Assembly: GCF_000026105.1 (NCBI RefSeq) | Contig: NC_008027.1 | Span: 2,928,501 to 2,992,500, forward strand | DNA length: 64,000 bases | Direction of reading: 5' to 3' | Source of the DNA: Pseudomonas entomophila L48 | Lineage (GTDB): Bacteria; Pseudomonadota; Gammaproteobacteria; Pseudomonadales; Pseudomonadaceae | Shown here: one piece after another, positions 47,589-54,607 of the stretch | Layout of the letters: each line of letters begins with the position of its first letter | Numbering within the stretch: position 1 is the first letter of the stretch | Translations under genes and position numbers: made by a program | Notes under the pieces: generated by a model | Told to the model about the DNA's origin: nothing | Database searches by the model: none | Seen by the model: the letters and a program-made list of their open reading frames with translations, nothing else

Positions 47589-49169
47589 TCAGAAAGTCGC
47601 CTGCACACTGAAGTGCACGCGCGAGTCGTTCTTGTCGGTGTTGGGGGCGTCCTTCAAGGGCACGGCCCAGTCGAGGCTGCCGGACAGCCAGTCGTTGAGC
47701 GTGGCGCGGGTGCCCACGCCGACGCTGGCCAGGCTGTAACGATCGTCCTGTTCGGGCAGGGCGTCCTGCAGGCGCAGCTGGGCGCCCTCGGCGAACAGGT
47801 AGAAGCGCCAGTCGCTGATGTAGCTGCCGACATAGCGGCCCAGGGAGGGGGTGCGCAGTTCCTGGGACAGCAGCACGCCGTCGTCGCCGGTGCGCTCGGC
47901 GGCCAGATAGCCGCGCACCGAGGTGGCGCCGCCGGCGGCGAACTGCTCGTTCGACACCAGTGGCCCGGAGGCCAGTTGGAAGGCCAGCTTCGAGGCGCTC
48001 TGCCATTGCCCGGCGAAGTCGAAGGTGTAGCTGGCGTCGCCCTTGAGCGCGGCGAAGCTCGAGTTGGCGCGGTAGCGCTTGTAGTCGAACGCCTGGTCGT
48101 CGCTGTTGTACCCCAGCAGCCCACGGGTGCCGGCCACCAGGCTCAGGCCCAGGCTCAGCTGGTCGTGCTCGGTGAAGCGGTAGCCGTTGTAGCCCAGGGT
48201 GATGGGCGAGTACTTGAGCGGGACCTTGTCGTGGTTGCCGCCCAGGGCGACCTTCTCGTCGAAGTCCTTGAAGTCGATGCCGATCGACAGCGCGTTGGCC
48301 CAGGCGCCGACACCCGGCAGGTTGTAGATCGCGGACACACCGTAGGAGTGGCCCTTGCCCAACACGTTGGTGCCGCCCACGGTGGCCACGTTGCTGTCGG
48401 AGTGGTAGCCGGAGAACTGCAGCGTCCAGCGTTCATTGAGCGGTGCGGCGTAGGAACCGGACCAGACCTGGGCGTTGTCACGGTCCTCGGGCGCGGTGAA
48501 CCAGGTCAACGACACGCTGTGCCCGGCTTGCCAGAGGTTGTTGTAACCAAGGCTGACGACGCTGCGCAGCTTCTCGGTGTCGGCGCTGTGGTCGTTGTTC
48601 AACCCCAGGCTCAGGTTCCAGGGCTGCTTGTCCTCGACCTGCAGGTCGACGTCCATGGTGCCCGGGCGCTGGCCCTCGCGCACCAGTGGCAGCACCTGGC
48701 GCCCCGGCGTTCGGTTGAGGGTAGCCAGTTCGTTCTGCACCTGGGCGAAATCGGGCACCTTGCCCTCCTCCAGCGCCGGCACCTGCTCGCGGATCTCCAC
48801 CGGCGAATAGTGCTTGGCCCCGACCACGCGTACCCGGCCGACCTTGGTCTCGGTGACCTGCAGGTAGACCACCCCGCCCTCGACCTTCTGCTCCGGCAGC
48901 TCGACGAACACCGACTGGTAGCCCCGGGCCTGGTAGCTTTTCTGCAGCGCCTCGCGGGCGCCCTCGAGGTCGGCCAGGGTTCGGTCCGGGCCGAGGTACG
49001 GGTACACCGCCGCCTCGATGGCCTGGGCGTCGAGCACGGTGTTGCCGCGCACCACGTACTCGTTGATCTCGACCCGGCGTTCAGGCTCGTTGGCAAGCGC
49101 CGTGGCGGACAGCAGGCACAGCAGTGCCCCTGCGCCCATGCCGCATCGTTTGAAGAAAAAGTGCTCCAC
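47589..49169 (-). CDS. pdtB: TpsB-type two-partner secretion transporter (PdtB-like)
   Basis: 526-residue Omp85-superfamily transporter of the FhaC/ShlB/HecB group. A signal peptide (LLCLLSATALA) precedes two POTRA domains (EINEYVVRGNTVLDAQAIE near 35, and VGRVRVVGAKHYSPVEIRE near 110). The 16-strand barrel carries the family motif GGATSVRGYLAAER near 415 and ends in phenylalanine. It should move a TpsA exoprotein across the outer membrane, yet no TpsA gene is in the window. Neighbours match PA0691-PA0699, hence PdtB. Confidence 0.87.
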   Translation of the reverse strand: MEHFFFKRCGMGAGALLCLLSATALANEPERRVEINEYVVRGNTVLDAQAIEAAVYPYLGPDRTLADLEGAREALQKSYQARGYQSVFVELPEQKVEGGVVYLQVTETKVGRVRVVGAKHYSPVEIREQVPALEEGKVPDFAQVQNELATLNRTPGRQVLPLVREGQRPGTMDVDLQVEDKQPWNLSLGLNNDHSADTEKLRSVVSLGYNNLWQAGHSVSLTWFTAPEDRDNAQVWSGSYAAPLNERWTLQFSGYHSDSNVATVGGTNVLGKGHSYGVSAIYNLPGVGAWANALSIGIDFKDFDEKVALGGNHDKVPLKYSPITLGYNGYRFTEHDQLSLGLSLVAGTRGLLGYNSDDQAFDYKRYRANSSFAALKGDASYTFDFAGQWQSASKLAFQLASGPLVSNEQFAAGGATSVRGYLAAERTGDDGVLLSQELRTPSLGRYVGSYISDWRFYLFAEGAQLRLQDALPEQDDRYSLASVGVGTRATLNDWLSGSLDWAVPLKDAPNTDKNDSRVHFSVQATF

Positions 49170-49204
49170 ACCGCCCCCTTGAGCGCCAGGAATTCGTTGG
49201 GTTT

Positions 49205-49822
49205 CTAGTGGTTGTGATCGGGCGTGCCCGGCCCGTGGTGACGGGCCAGCCAGCTGTGCAGCAGGGCCAGATTGAGACTGAATTCCGGCACCGCCTGCAG
49301 GCTGGCGCCGAGCACTTCATCGACCATGCGCTGCAACAGCGACACCGCCATGGCGCTGCTTAGCAGCAGCCCGAGGTCGTGGCTGAACAGGTTGAAGTTC
49401 CACACCCGCGACTTGAGCTCCAGGCCTGCGAACCAGCGGAACAGCAGGTTGTAGTTGAGTTGTTCGTAGAGCTGCTTCTCGCTGGGCACCGAATACAGCA
49501 GTTGCAACAGCAGCACATGCATCAGGGTGTGCGGGGCAATGGTCATGCCCTGCTGCTCGGCCAGCAGCGCCAGCGGCGCCTGGTACTCACCCAGCAGCGT
49601 TTCGATGCGCGGCTTGAGCAGGGCCAGCGAATGCCCCGGCGGCACGCAGCTGGCCACCTCGCGCAGGGCGCCCTGCCAATCTTCCTGGGAGACGATCCAC
49701 ACCCACGGCGCGCCGTAGCGGTACACCGAGACCGGCTGCTTGCGCGCCGCCTCGACGATCTTCGCCAGGCGCTGGTCGAGCTCCTGCATCCCCACTTTGG
49801 TGTAGCGTTCCACAGTTCCCAT
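49205..49822 (-). CDS. phdA: PhdA-like protein: antitoxin-like N-terminus joined to an IS5-type transposase N-terminal domain
   Basis: 205-residue protein. Residues 1-50 look like a Phd/YefM antitoxin DNA-binding region (MQELDQRLAKIVEAARKQPV, then YGAPWVWIVSQEDWQ). Residues about 80-150 resemble the DUF772 / InsH N-terminal domain of IS5-family transposases (YSVPSEKQLYEQLNYNLLFRW, then FSHDLGLLLSS). The catalytic DDE domain is absent, so it cannot transpose. In P. aeruginosa the gene before pdtB is phdA (PA0691), linked to biofilm matrix control. It leads the pdt-like operon. Confidence 0.72.
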   Translation of the reverse strand: MGTVERYTKVGMQELDQRLAKIVEAARKQPVSVYRYGAPWVWIVSQEDWQGALREVASCVPPGHSLALLKPRIETLLGEYQAPLALLAEQQGMTIAPHTLMHVLLLQLLYSVPSEKQLYEQLNYNLLFRWFAGLELKSRVWNFNLFSHDLGLLLSSAMAVSLLQRMVDEVLGASLQAVPEFSLNLALLHSWLARHHGPGTPDHNH

Positions 49823-49980
49823 CGCCCCACTCCCCGCCCGCTCCTACGGTGCATCCGGCCCGTGGGCCAGACGCGTCGTCCGTGTCCATGGCTTTGACGG
49901 AGATGGCGCTTTGCTACCGAACTTTTGTCATGAAAGGTTCATCAGTGAGCGTATTTGGCGGGATTGTTGTGGCGACCATG

Positions 49981-50012
49981 AGATCGAGCGCCGCGCGGGC
50001 GGCGCTCGATCT
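49981..50012. repeat. Perfect 14-bp inverted repeat
   Basis: AGATCGAGCGCCGC (49981-49994) and its exact complement (49999-50012) enclose GCGG. It is a strong hairpin without a T-run, resembling a Pseudomonas REP variant or weak terminator downstream of the halovibrin-like gene. Confidence 0.75.
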
Positions 50013-50112
50013 AAAGGGCGAAGCAAGGCCATCGCCGGGCACCTGGCCGCTCTTGCGCGATCAAAAGCCCGACCGTGCCAGGGCCGGGCCTGAAGGAGAC
50101 ATCGGCGGAGGC

Positions 50113-50141
50113 CGCTTCGCCAGCAAGGCTGGCTCCTACAG
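50113..50141. repeat. Single REP arm downstream of the halovibrin-like gene
   Basis: TTCGCCAGCAAGGCTGGCTCCTACAGG-type sequence, matching the right arms at 1518 and 39738 with no partner nearby. Confidence 0.72.
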
Positions 50142-50164
50142 GTGCGCGGCGTTCTCTCGATACA

Positions 50165-51469
50165 TCATCGTGCAGGCAATGCCCGCACAACCAGGTTGTC
50201 CAGCACCACCTGGCTGTCGTCCTCCTCCGTGTCGACCGTGACGATCACCACTTCCGGGCCATCGATGATGAATTCCTTGGTGCCATAGTGCATGTCGCCA
50301 GGCCCATCCTCGAACAGCTCTTCGTGCTCCTGGGCAATCTCCCGCGTCATGCCGCAATAGCTGTTGCAACCCCACGAAAAGCTCACCAGCCGGCGCCCGG
50401 CCCCCTCAAGGACGAACCGAATCGTCGAGTTTGCCTCCAGGTGCTTGCCCTTGATCCGGCCTTCGCTCGCTTCATGGGGTTTGTCACTCACACCTCGGTT
50501 GTCACGGTTCAATGTGAACTCAACCCCATTCGACTCGACCCTCGCGTACGGCCCCACGGCCAACGCCTCGAAGTCCACGGTCGGGGTGGGCGTCGGTTGG
50601 CCCAACGCCTGGTCCCGCGGCTCATAGCTGAAGACCGCACGCTCACCCCTGTCGCCGGGAAACTTCACCCGCACGACCGGTATCGGCGGGCCGTACTGGT
50701 ACGCATAACGAATCTGATCGAACTGTGCCTTCGCCAAAGCATCCCGCTCGCCTTCGACGTAGAAGAACGAGTGCAAGGGCAGCCGCCCACCCTGCCCCGG
50801 TTCCCAGACACGCAGCAGCACTTCGTTGTTGATGGGCCAGAACGCGTCGGCCAGCCCTCCACGCGCCTGCACCGACTTCTGGAAAGCGCTGGCCGCAGTG
50901 GCGGGCTCAGTGCGCAGGTCCCAACCACATACACGGTAGTTGCTCGCTTCGGGATACCTGTCCAGCCATTGCCGCGCCGATTCCACGCCCAGCGCCTGGC
51001 AGGTGTCGGTGGTGGTTTCATAACCGGCGATCGGGCCACACCCCTGCAAGGTCGGCCGTTGATTGGTGTTGGCATTGATCGGGAAGGTACACAGCACGTC
51101 GAGATCGTCGAGCTTGCCCTCTGGCGCCTCCAGGGGCGGATACAGGATCAGCCCGTTGAGGTTGCCGAAGGGTTTGCCGAACGTGCTGTCGTGGCGTATC
51201 CACGAGAACGCGACGCTGCCTTTTTCAATCTGACCGGCGCTCGGCTCCCAAGGCTGGACACCGGGGTTGCTGGCGGTGGTGCGCAGCGCGACGCCACTGC
51301 AGCGATAGCTGGGGCTGTCCGCGCCTGCGCAATCCTGAACCGAGCTTTCGTACCATCGCCTGAGTTCGAAGGCGGCCAGTTGCCCACGTTGGTCGAGGCT
51401 GAGGTGCGGTGATGGGTACGTGGCACAACCACTGATGACCACCACCAGCAGCAAACACAACTTGTACAT
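50165..51469 (-). CDS. Halovibrin-like lipoprotein
   Basis: 434-residue protein. The lipobox VVVISGC places the lipidated cysteine at residue 15. Residues about 20-290 resemble halovibrin-family (HvnA/HvnC) proteins: DSPSYRCSGVALRTT, WEPSAGQIEKGSVAFSWIR, VLCTFPINANTNQR and YRVCGWDLRTEPATAASAF. Halovibrins are described as NAD-acting secreted enzymes; activity here is untested. The C-terminal 130 residues look like a separate beta-sandwich (VDFEALAVGPYARVE...). It occupies the position of pdtA in P. aeruginosa and has its own 110-bp upstream gap. Confidence 0.68.
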   Translation of the reverse strand: MYKLCLLLVVVISGCATYPSPHLSLDQRGQLAAFELRRWYESSVQDCAGADSPSYRCSGVALRTTASNPGVQPWEPSAGQIEKGSVAFSWIRHDSTFGKPFGNLNGLILYPPLEAPEGKLDDLDVLCTFPINANTNQRPTLQGCGPIAGYETTTDTCQALGVESARQWLDRYPEASNYRVCGWDLRTEPATAASAFQKSVQARGGLADAFWPINNEVLLRVWEPGQGGRLPLHSFFYVEGERDALAKAQFDQIRYAYQYGPPIPVVRVKFPGDRGERAVFSYEPRDQALGQPTPTPTVDFEALAVGPYARVESNGVEFTLNRDNRGVSDKPHEASEGRIKGKHLEANSTIRFVLEGAGRRLVSFSWGCNSYCGMTREIAQEHEELFEDGPGDMHYGTKEFIIDGPEVVIVTVDTEEDDSQVVLDNLVVRALPAR

Positions 51470-51579
51470 GGGGATACCCCTGGCATTGAAATGTCGGGGT
51501 ATTTGCCCATACACCCTGCCCAGGCGCCACTGGCAGAAATGACAGGTCCGACGCGAAACCCTGTTGCCGGCAGTACCGC

Positions 51580-52422
51580 CTAGGGTTGCTGATATTGACT
51601 CAGGTACTTGTCCAGCAGCGCCTTGTCCCCTGCCCCGTCCGCCGCCACCTGCCACAGCCGCCGCTCGATGCCCTGGGCCAGCAGGTGCCCCACCGCCGCC
51701 TCGATCGCCGACAGCACGCACAGCTGCGCCGGCTCGTTGGTGGTGTAGCCCACTTCGGCCTCGAGCAGCTTCTTGAACTCGATGAACTTGAACACCCCGG
51801 CGCTGCGCCCGACCGAATAGATGGTCTTGCTGGTCATCACGTTGGCCAGCACCTGCCCGGTGCGCACGTCCACCGCGCGCAGGTTCACGGTCACCTGGTC
51901 GACCCGGTACTCGCGGGATATGTCGATACCCAGGTAGCGGGCGCCCTCGCCGCCGCTGCGCACGTTGGTGTCGTAGGCGATGATGCCGCCTTCGAGCATC
52001 AGGTTGGCGGCCTGCAACGGCGGCAACTCGCCCTGGATGTTCTCGGCCACGTCGGGCTTCTTCTGCGAGGCGCGGATGATCTTGCGCTCGGTCAGCAGGT
52101 TCTGCAGGCCCTCGCGCTCAAGCACCACGAACCAGCCGCTGGCGTTGAGCGCGTCCATCAGCATGCTCGCCGCGCCCTGGGTGACGCTGGTGGAGAACGA
52201 GCTGGCCGGGGTCGGCTTGTACTGCCCGGTCTGGTCGCGGAAGCCGTACACCACGGCCATCAGCCGCCCGCGCGGCCGGGGCATGTTGATCAGGTCGTAG
52301 TAGGTCGAGGCCCGTGGCGTCAGGGTCGGCGTCTCGGCGTCCTGTTCGGCGGGCATCGGTTCGCGCAGGCCGCACCCTTGCAGGGCGGCGAGGATCAGCA
52401 ACGTGCTCAGCAGGCGTTTCAT
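51580..52422 (-). CDS. csgG: CsgG, curli outer-membrane export pore
   Basis: 280-residue lipoprotein. The lipobox ILAALQGC gives Cys17. The CsgG core is clear: RLMAVVYGFRDQTGQYKP, SFSTSVTQGAASMLMDAL, FVVLEREGLQNLLTERKII, LMLEGGIIAYDTNVRSGG and VTVNLRAVDVRTGQVL. The enteric protein forms a nonameric channel for curlin subunits. It starts 33 nt after csgF. The substrates are presumably the curlins at 36914-38849. Confidence 0.95.
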   Translation of the reverse strand: MKRLLSTLLILAALQGCGLREPMPAEQDAETPTLTPRASTYYDLINMPRPRGRLMAVVYGFRDQTGQYKPTPASSFSTSVTQGAASMLMDALNASGWFVVLEREGLQNLLTERKIIRASQKKPDVAENIQGELPPLQAANLMLEGGIIAYDTNVRSGGEGARYLGIDISREYRVDQVTVNLRAVDVRTGQVLANVMTSKTIYSVGRSAGVFKFIEFKKLLEAEVGYTTNEPAQLCVLSAIEAAVGHLLAQGIERRLWQVAADGAGDKALLDKYLSQYQQP

Positions 52423-52455
52423 GGTGTTCTCTCCCCAGTCATGGTCCCGTCCCTC

Positions 52456-52875
52456 TCAGGGGTTCAGGCCGCTCACGTCGATGATCGAGACTTCCCCCGT
52501 GGCCCGGTCGGTGACCCGGATGCTTAGGGCCCCGGAGTCGTCGAGCACATCGATCAGGAAGGCGTCGGTGGCCATGCTGCCGCCCTGGCCGTTGCCGATG
52601 TTGTCCAGCAACTGCCCCAGCAACCTCGATTCGAGCTGGTTGCTGAAGCGTTCCAGGGCGCTGGTGCCGCTGAACGCCGAGGCGCGGTCCTTGAGGTCCG
52701 GGTCATCGTGGTCGTTCTGCGCCTGGGCGTTGTTGAGCAGCCAGGTGCCGTTCAGCGGGTTGCCGCCGAATGCCGGGTTGACCGGCGTGTACACCAGCTC
52801 CGTGGCCAGGGCCGGGCCGGCGAGGCTGGCAGCCAGCAGGCAGGCGGCGATACGCAGGGGGGTGTGGGTGCTCAT
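52456..52875 (-). CDS. csgF: CsgF, curli assembly factor
   Basis: 139-residue protein with a signal peptide ending LAGPALA. The mature N-terminus TELVYTPVNPAFGGNPLNGTWL is the CsgF signature, the segment that inserts into the CsgG channel. The C-terminal part includes TDAFLIDVLDDSGALSIRVTD. Its ATG overlaps the csgE stop by 4 nt. It secures CsgB-type nucleation at the cell surface in E. coli. Confidence 0.95.
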   Translation of the reverse strand: MSTHTPLRIAACLLAASLAGPALATELVYTPVNPAFGGNPLNGTWLLNNAQAQNDHDDPDLKDRASAFSGTSALERFSNQLESRLLGQLLDNIGNGQGGSMATDAFLIDVLDDSGALSIRVTDRATGEVSIIDVSGLNP

Positions 52876-53264
52876 AGCTCGTCCCTCTCCAGGTCGGTGG
52901 TGTCCTGCAGCAGCCGTTGCAGCTTGCGCTGGACGATCTGCTGGCGGACCAGGTCCGCGGCCTCGATGGCCTCGTCGTGCAGTTGCGTGGTGTTGGGCGC
53001 CAGGAAGCGCCGGTACACCACCTCGCGTTCGTACTCCACGGTCACCAGGCTGCCCCAGCGGGCATCCGGGCGTTCGCGCACCACCAGGTTGAAATCCAGC
53101 CGGCTGGTGGCGCGCAGCCGGTCGCTGAAGGCGTAGTAGAAGTCGTGGCCGATGTGCGAGATGGTGTTGTCGACGATGAAGCCCATCATCTCGTCTTCGT
53201 CGCCGGCGTGAGCCTGGCCCTGCAACACCAGGCACAGGCACAGGGCGATGGCCAGGCGGTTCAT
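52872..53264 (-). CDS. csgE: CsgE, periplasmic curli secretion specificity factor
   Basis: 130-residue protein with a signal peptide (LAIALCLCLVLQGQAHA). The mature sequence EMMGFIVDNTISHIGHDFYYAF and the downstream LVVRERPDARWGSLVTVEY are typical of CsgE, which caps CsgG and delivers curlin. It overlaps the preceding pseudopilin gene by 4 nt and csgF by 4 nt. The curli export genes are therefore translationally coupled to the pilin-type genes. Confidence 0.94.
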   Translation of the reverse strand: MNRLAIALCLCLVLQGQAHAGDEDEMMGFIVDNTISHIGHDFYYAFSDRLRATSRLDFNLVVRERPDARWGSLVTVEYEREVVYRRFLAPNTTQLHDEAIEAADLVRQQIVQRKLQRLLQDTTDLERDEL

Positions 53265-53782
53265 GGCGCATCTCCCGGGCCGTTGTGCCGGCGCGCGCCA
53301 CCGGCGCCTTCGGCGAAGGCTTGCTCGGCGACGAACTGCCAGTCGCTGTAGTGCTCCAGCCCCTCGAAACCGCTCCATTGGGCATCGAAGCCACTGCGCT
53401 TGAGCGGCAGCGCATCGGAGCGGCTGTGCACGCCGGTGATGCGGCCGTCGACCGCGCGCAGCAGGCCCCAGTCGCCGCTGCCGGTCAGCGGGTCGGGGTA
53501 CAGCCGGCGAATATGCCGGCGTGGCGTGGGGAAGCGGTTGTCCTCGACCAGCTCGCCCAAGTCCTGCGGGTACTGGGCCAGCCCCGGCGAGGCGTGGTAG
53601 TAGCTGCGCAGGGCCTGGGCGTACTGGCCGCCCACCCACAGCAGCTGACGCTCGTGCTCGCGCTGGGCACTGGTGGCCCACAGCGTGCCGGTGGCGGCCA
53701 GGGCCACGCTGCTGACCGCGATCAGCAGCAGCACGCCCAGGTAGGTGAAACCCGCTTCACCATTCGGCATAGAGGCTGCCAT
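53261..53782 (-). CDS. Atypical type IV pilin-like pseudopilin lacking Glu5
   Basis: 173-residue protein. The class III-like signal MAASMPNGEAG is followed by the hydrophobic helix FTYLGVLLLIAVSSVALAAT, then a long helix (REHERQLLWVGGQYAQALRSYY) and a beta-rich domain. Position +5 after the cleavage glycine is Gly instead of the usual Glu, as in tip pseudopilins of the GspK kind. PQDLGELVEDNRFPTPRRHI and LYPDPLTGSGDWGLL resemble pilin-like proteins of MSHA-type clusters. Start 53782 is chosen for the GGGAGG site. Confidence 0.8.
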   Translation of the reverse strand: MAASMPNGEAGFTYLGVLLLIAVSSVALAATGTLWATSAQREHERQLLWVGGQYAQALRSYYHASPGLAQYPQDLGELVEDNRFPTPRRHIRRLYPDPLTGSGDWGLLRAVDGRITGVHSRSDALPLKRSGFDAQWSGFEGLEHYSDWQFVAEQAFAEGAGGARRHNGPGDAP

Positions 53783-54131
53783 CGCGCGCCCTCCCGCTGG
53801 CTCCGCTCTTGATGTCAGCCACGCCGCCCACCACGCCTTCGGGCGGCGGCACCAGCTGCCAGCCATCGCGGCGTTCGCTGATCGGATCGACCGGGGTGTT
53901 GCGCAGGTAGCGTTGCTCCACCAGTTGCTCAAGCGAATCGGGGTAATGCCCGGTGTCGCCGTAGTAGTGGTCCAGGGCTTCGCGCAGCACCGCCAGGCTC
54001 TGGCGCAGGGTGGCCTCGCGGGACGCCTCCAGGCTGTTGAAGTAGCGCGGCAAGGCGATGGTCATCAGGGTCGCGATGATCGCCATCACCACCAGCAGCT
54101 CGATCAGGGTGAAACCTTGGTTGCGTTTCAT
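53757..54131 (-). CDS. GspG-like pseudopilin
   Basis: 124-residue protein with a canonical prepilin signal, MKRNQG before FTLIELLVVMAIIATLMTIA. The segments HYPDSLEQLVEQRYLRNTPV and DPISERRDGWQLVPPP match GspG-like major pseudopilins, and Glu5 is present. It ends overlapping the next pseudopilin gene. An alternative GTG/ATG start at 54143 would add four residues. Confidence 0.9.
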   Translation of the reverse strand: MKRNQGFTLIELLVVMAIIATLMTIALPRYFNSLEASREATLRQSLAVLREALDHYYGDTGHYPDSLEQLVEQRYLRNTPVDPISERRDGWQLVPPPEGVVGGVADIKSGASGRARDGSLYAEW

Positions 54132-54136
54132 CACTG

Positions 54137-54607
54137 TCACCATTGCCCGTAGGGGATGCCGTTCAGGCCTTTGCCCGTGGCCGTGGAATACACGTCGAAC
54201 ACGTCCTCGCCTTCACGCGGGTTGTCGGCGCTGCTGTCGGAGGCGCGCAGCCCCCAGCCCCCCTGGTCGTCGGCCTTGGCCGGGCGCAGCGGGTCGTGGG
54301 GGATGCGCCGCAGGAAGTAGAACCGCGCGCCCTTGGCGCTGCGCACATCGCGCACGCCCTCGACCAGCACCTGCAGGCTCGGCGGGTAGCCGCTGGCGTT
54401 GAGGCGCTTCTCGATGTAGCCGGCATCGAAGGCGCGCTTGTAGGCGTCGATAGCGTCGCGGACCTGGTACAGGGCCTCGCGCAGCTGTTGCTCCTTGCCA
54501 CGGCGCACCACGGTCTCGGTCAGTGGCGCGGCCATGCTGGCAAGCAGGCCCAGCAACGCCAGGGTGAGCACCACCTCGATCAGGCTGAAGCCCTGCTGGC
54601 GTTTCAT
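54137..54607 (-). CDS. GspG-like pseudopilin
   Basis: 156-residue protein with signal MKRQQG before FSLIEVVLTLALLGLLASMA. The body contains ALYQVRDAIDAYKRAFDAGYIEKRL, YPPSLQVLVEGV and RRIPHDPLRP, a GspG-type fold. Glu5 is present. Its start overlaps the secretin stop by 4 nt. Two GspG-like proteins in a row suggest a heteromeric pseudopilus. Confidence 0.9.
   Translation of the reverse strand: MKRQQGFSLIEVVLTLALLGLLASMAAPLTETVVRRGKEQQLREALYQVRDAIDAYKRAFDAGYIEKRLNASGYPPSLQVLVEGVRDVRSAKGARFYFLRRIPHDPLRPAKADDQGGWGLRASDSSADNPREGEDVFDVYSTATGKGLNGIPYGQW

Larger units (their letters stand above)
49823..50164. other. 342-bp intergenic region before the pdt-like operon
   Basis: No gene was seen. It holds a perfect 14-bp inverted repeat (49981-50012), one REP arm (50113-50141) and, at 49925-49942, TTGTCAT-GAAA-GGTTCAT. 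The last resembles a degenerate Pho box on the opposite strand to the operon. In P. aeruginosa pdt genes are phosphate-starvation induced, so it deserves note, but the match is weak. The pdtA gene expected here is absent. Confidence 0.6.

Noticed and set aside
49205..49822. Insertion sequence remnant because of IS5-type domain
   Set aside because: No terminal inverted repeats, target duplication or catalytic domain; the gene position is conserved with phdA in P. aeruginosa, so it is a resident gene.
49925..49942. Pho box for the pdt-like operon
   Set aside because: Only the first heptamer is good, the second matches four of seven bases, and it is oriented away from the operon; kept as a remark, not a feature.
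49981..50012. Perfect inverted repeat as a recombination attachment site
   Set aside because: No integrase or element boundary nearby; more likely a REP-type or terminator hairpin.
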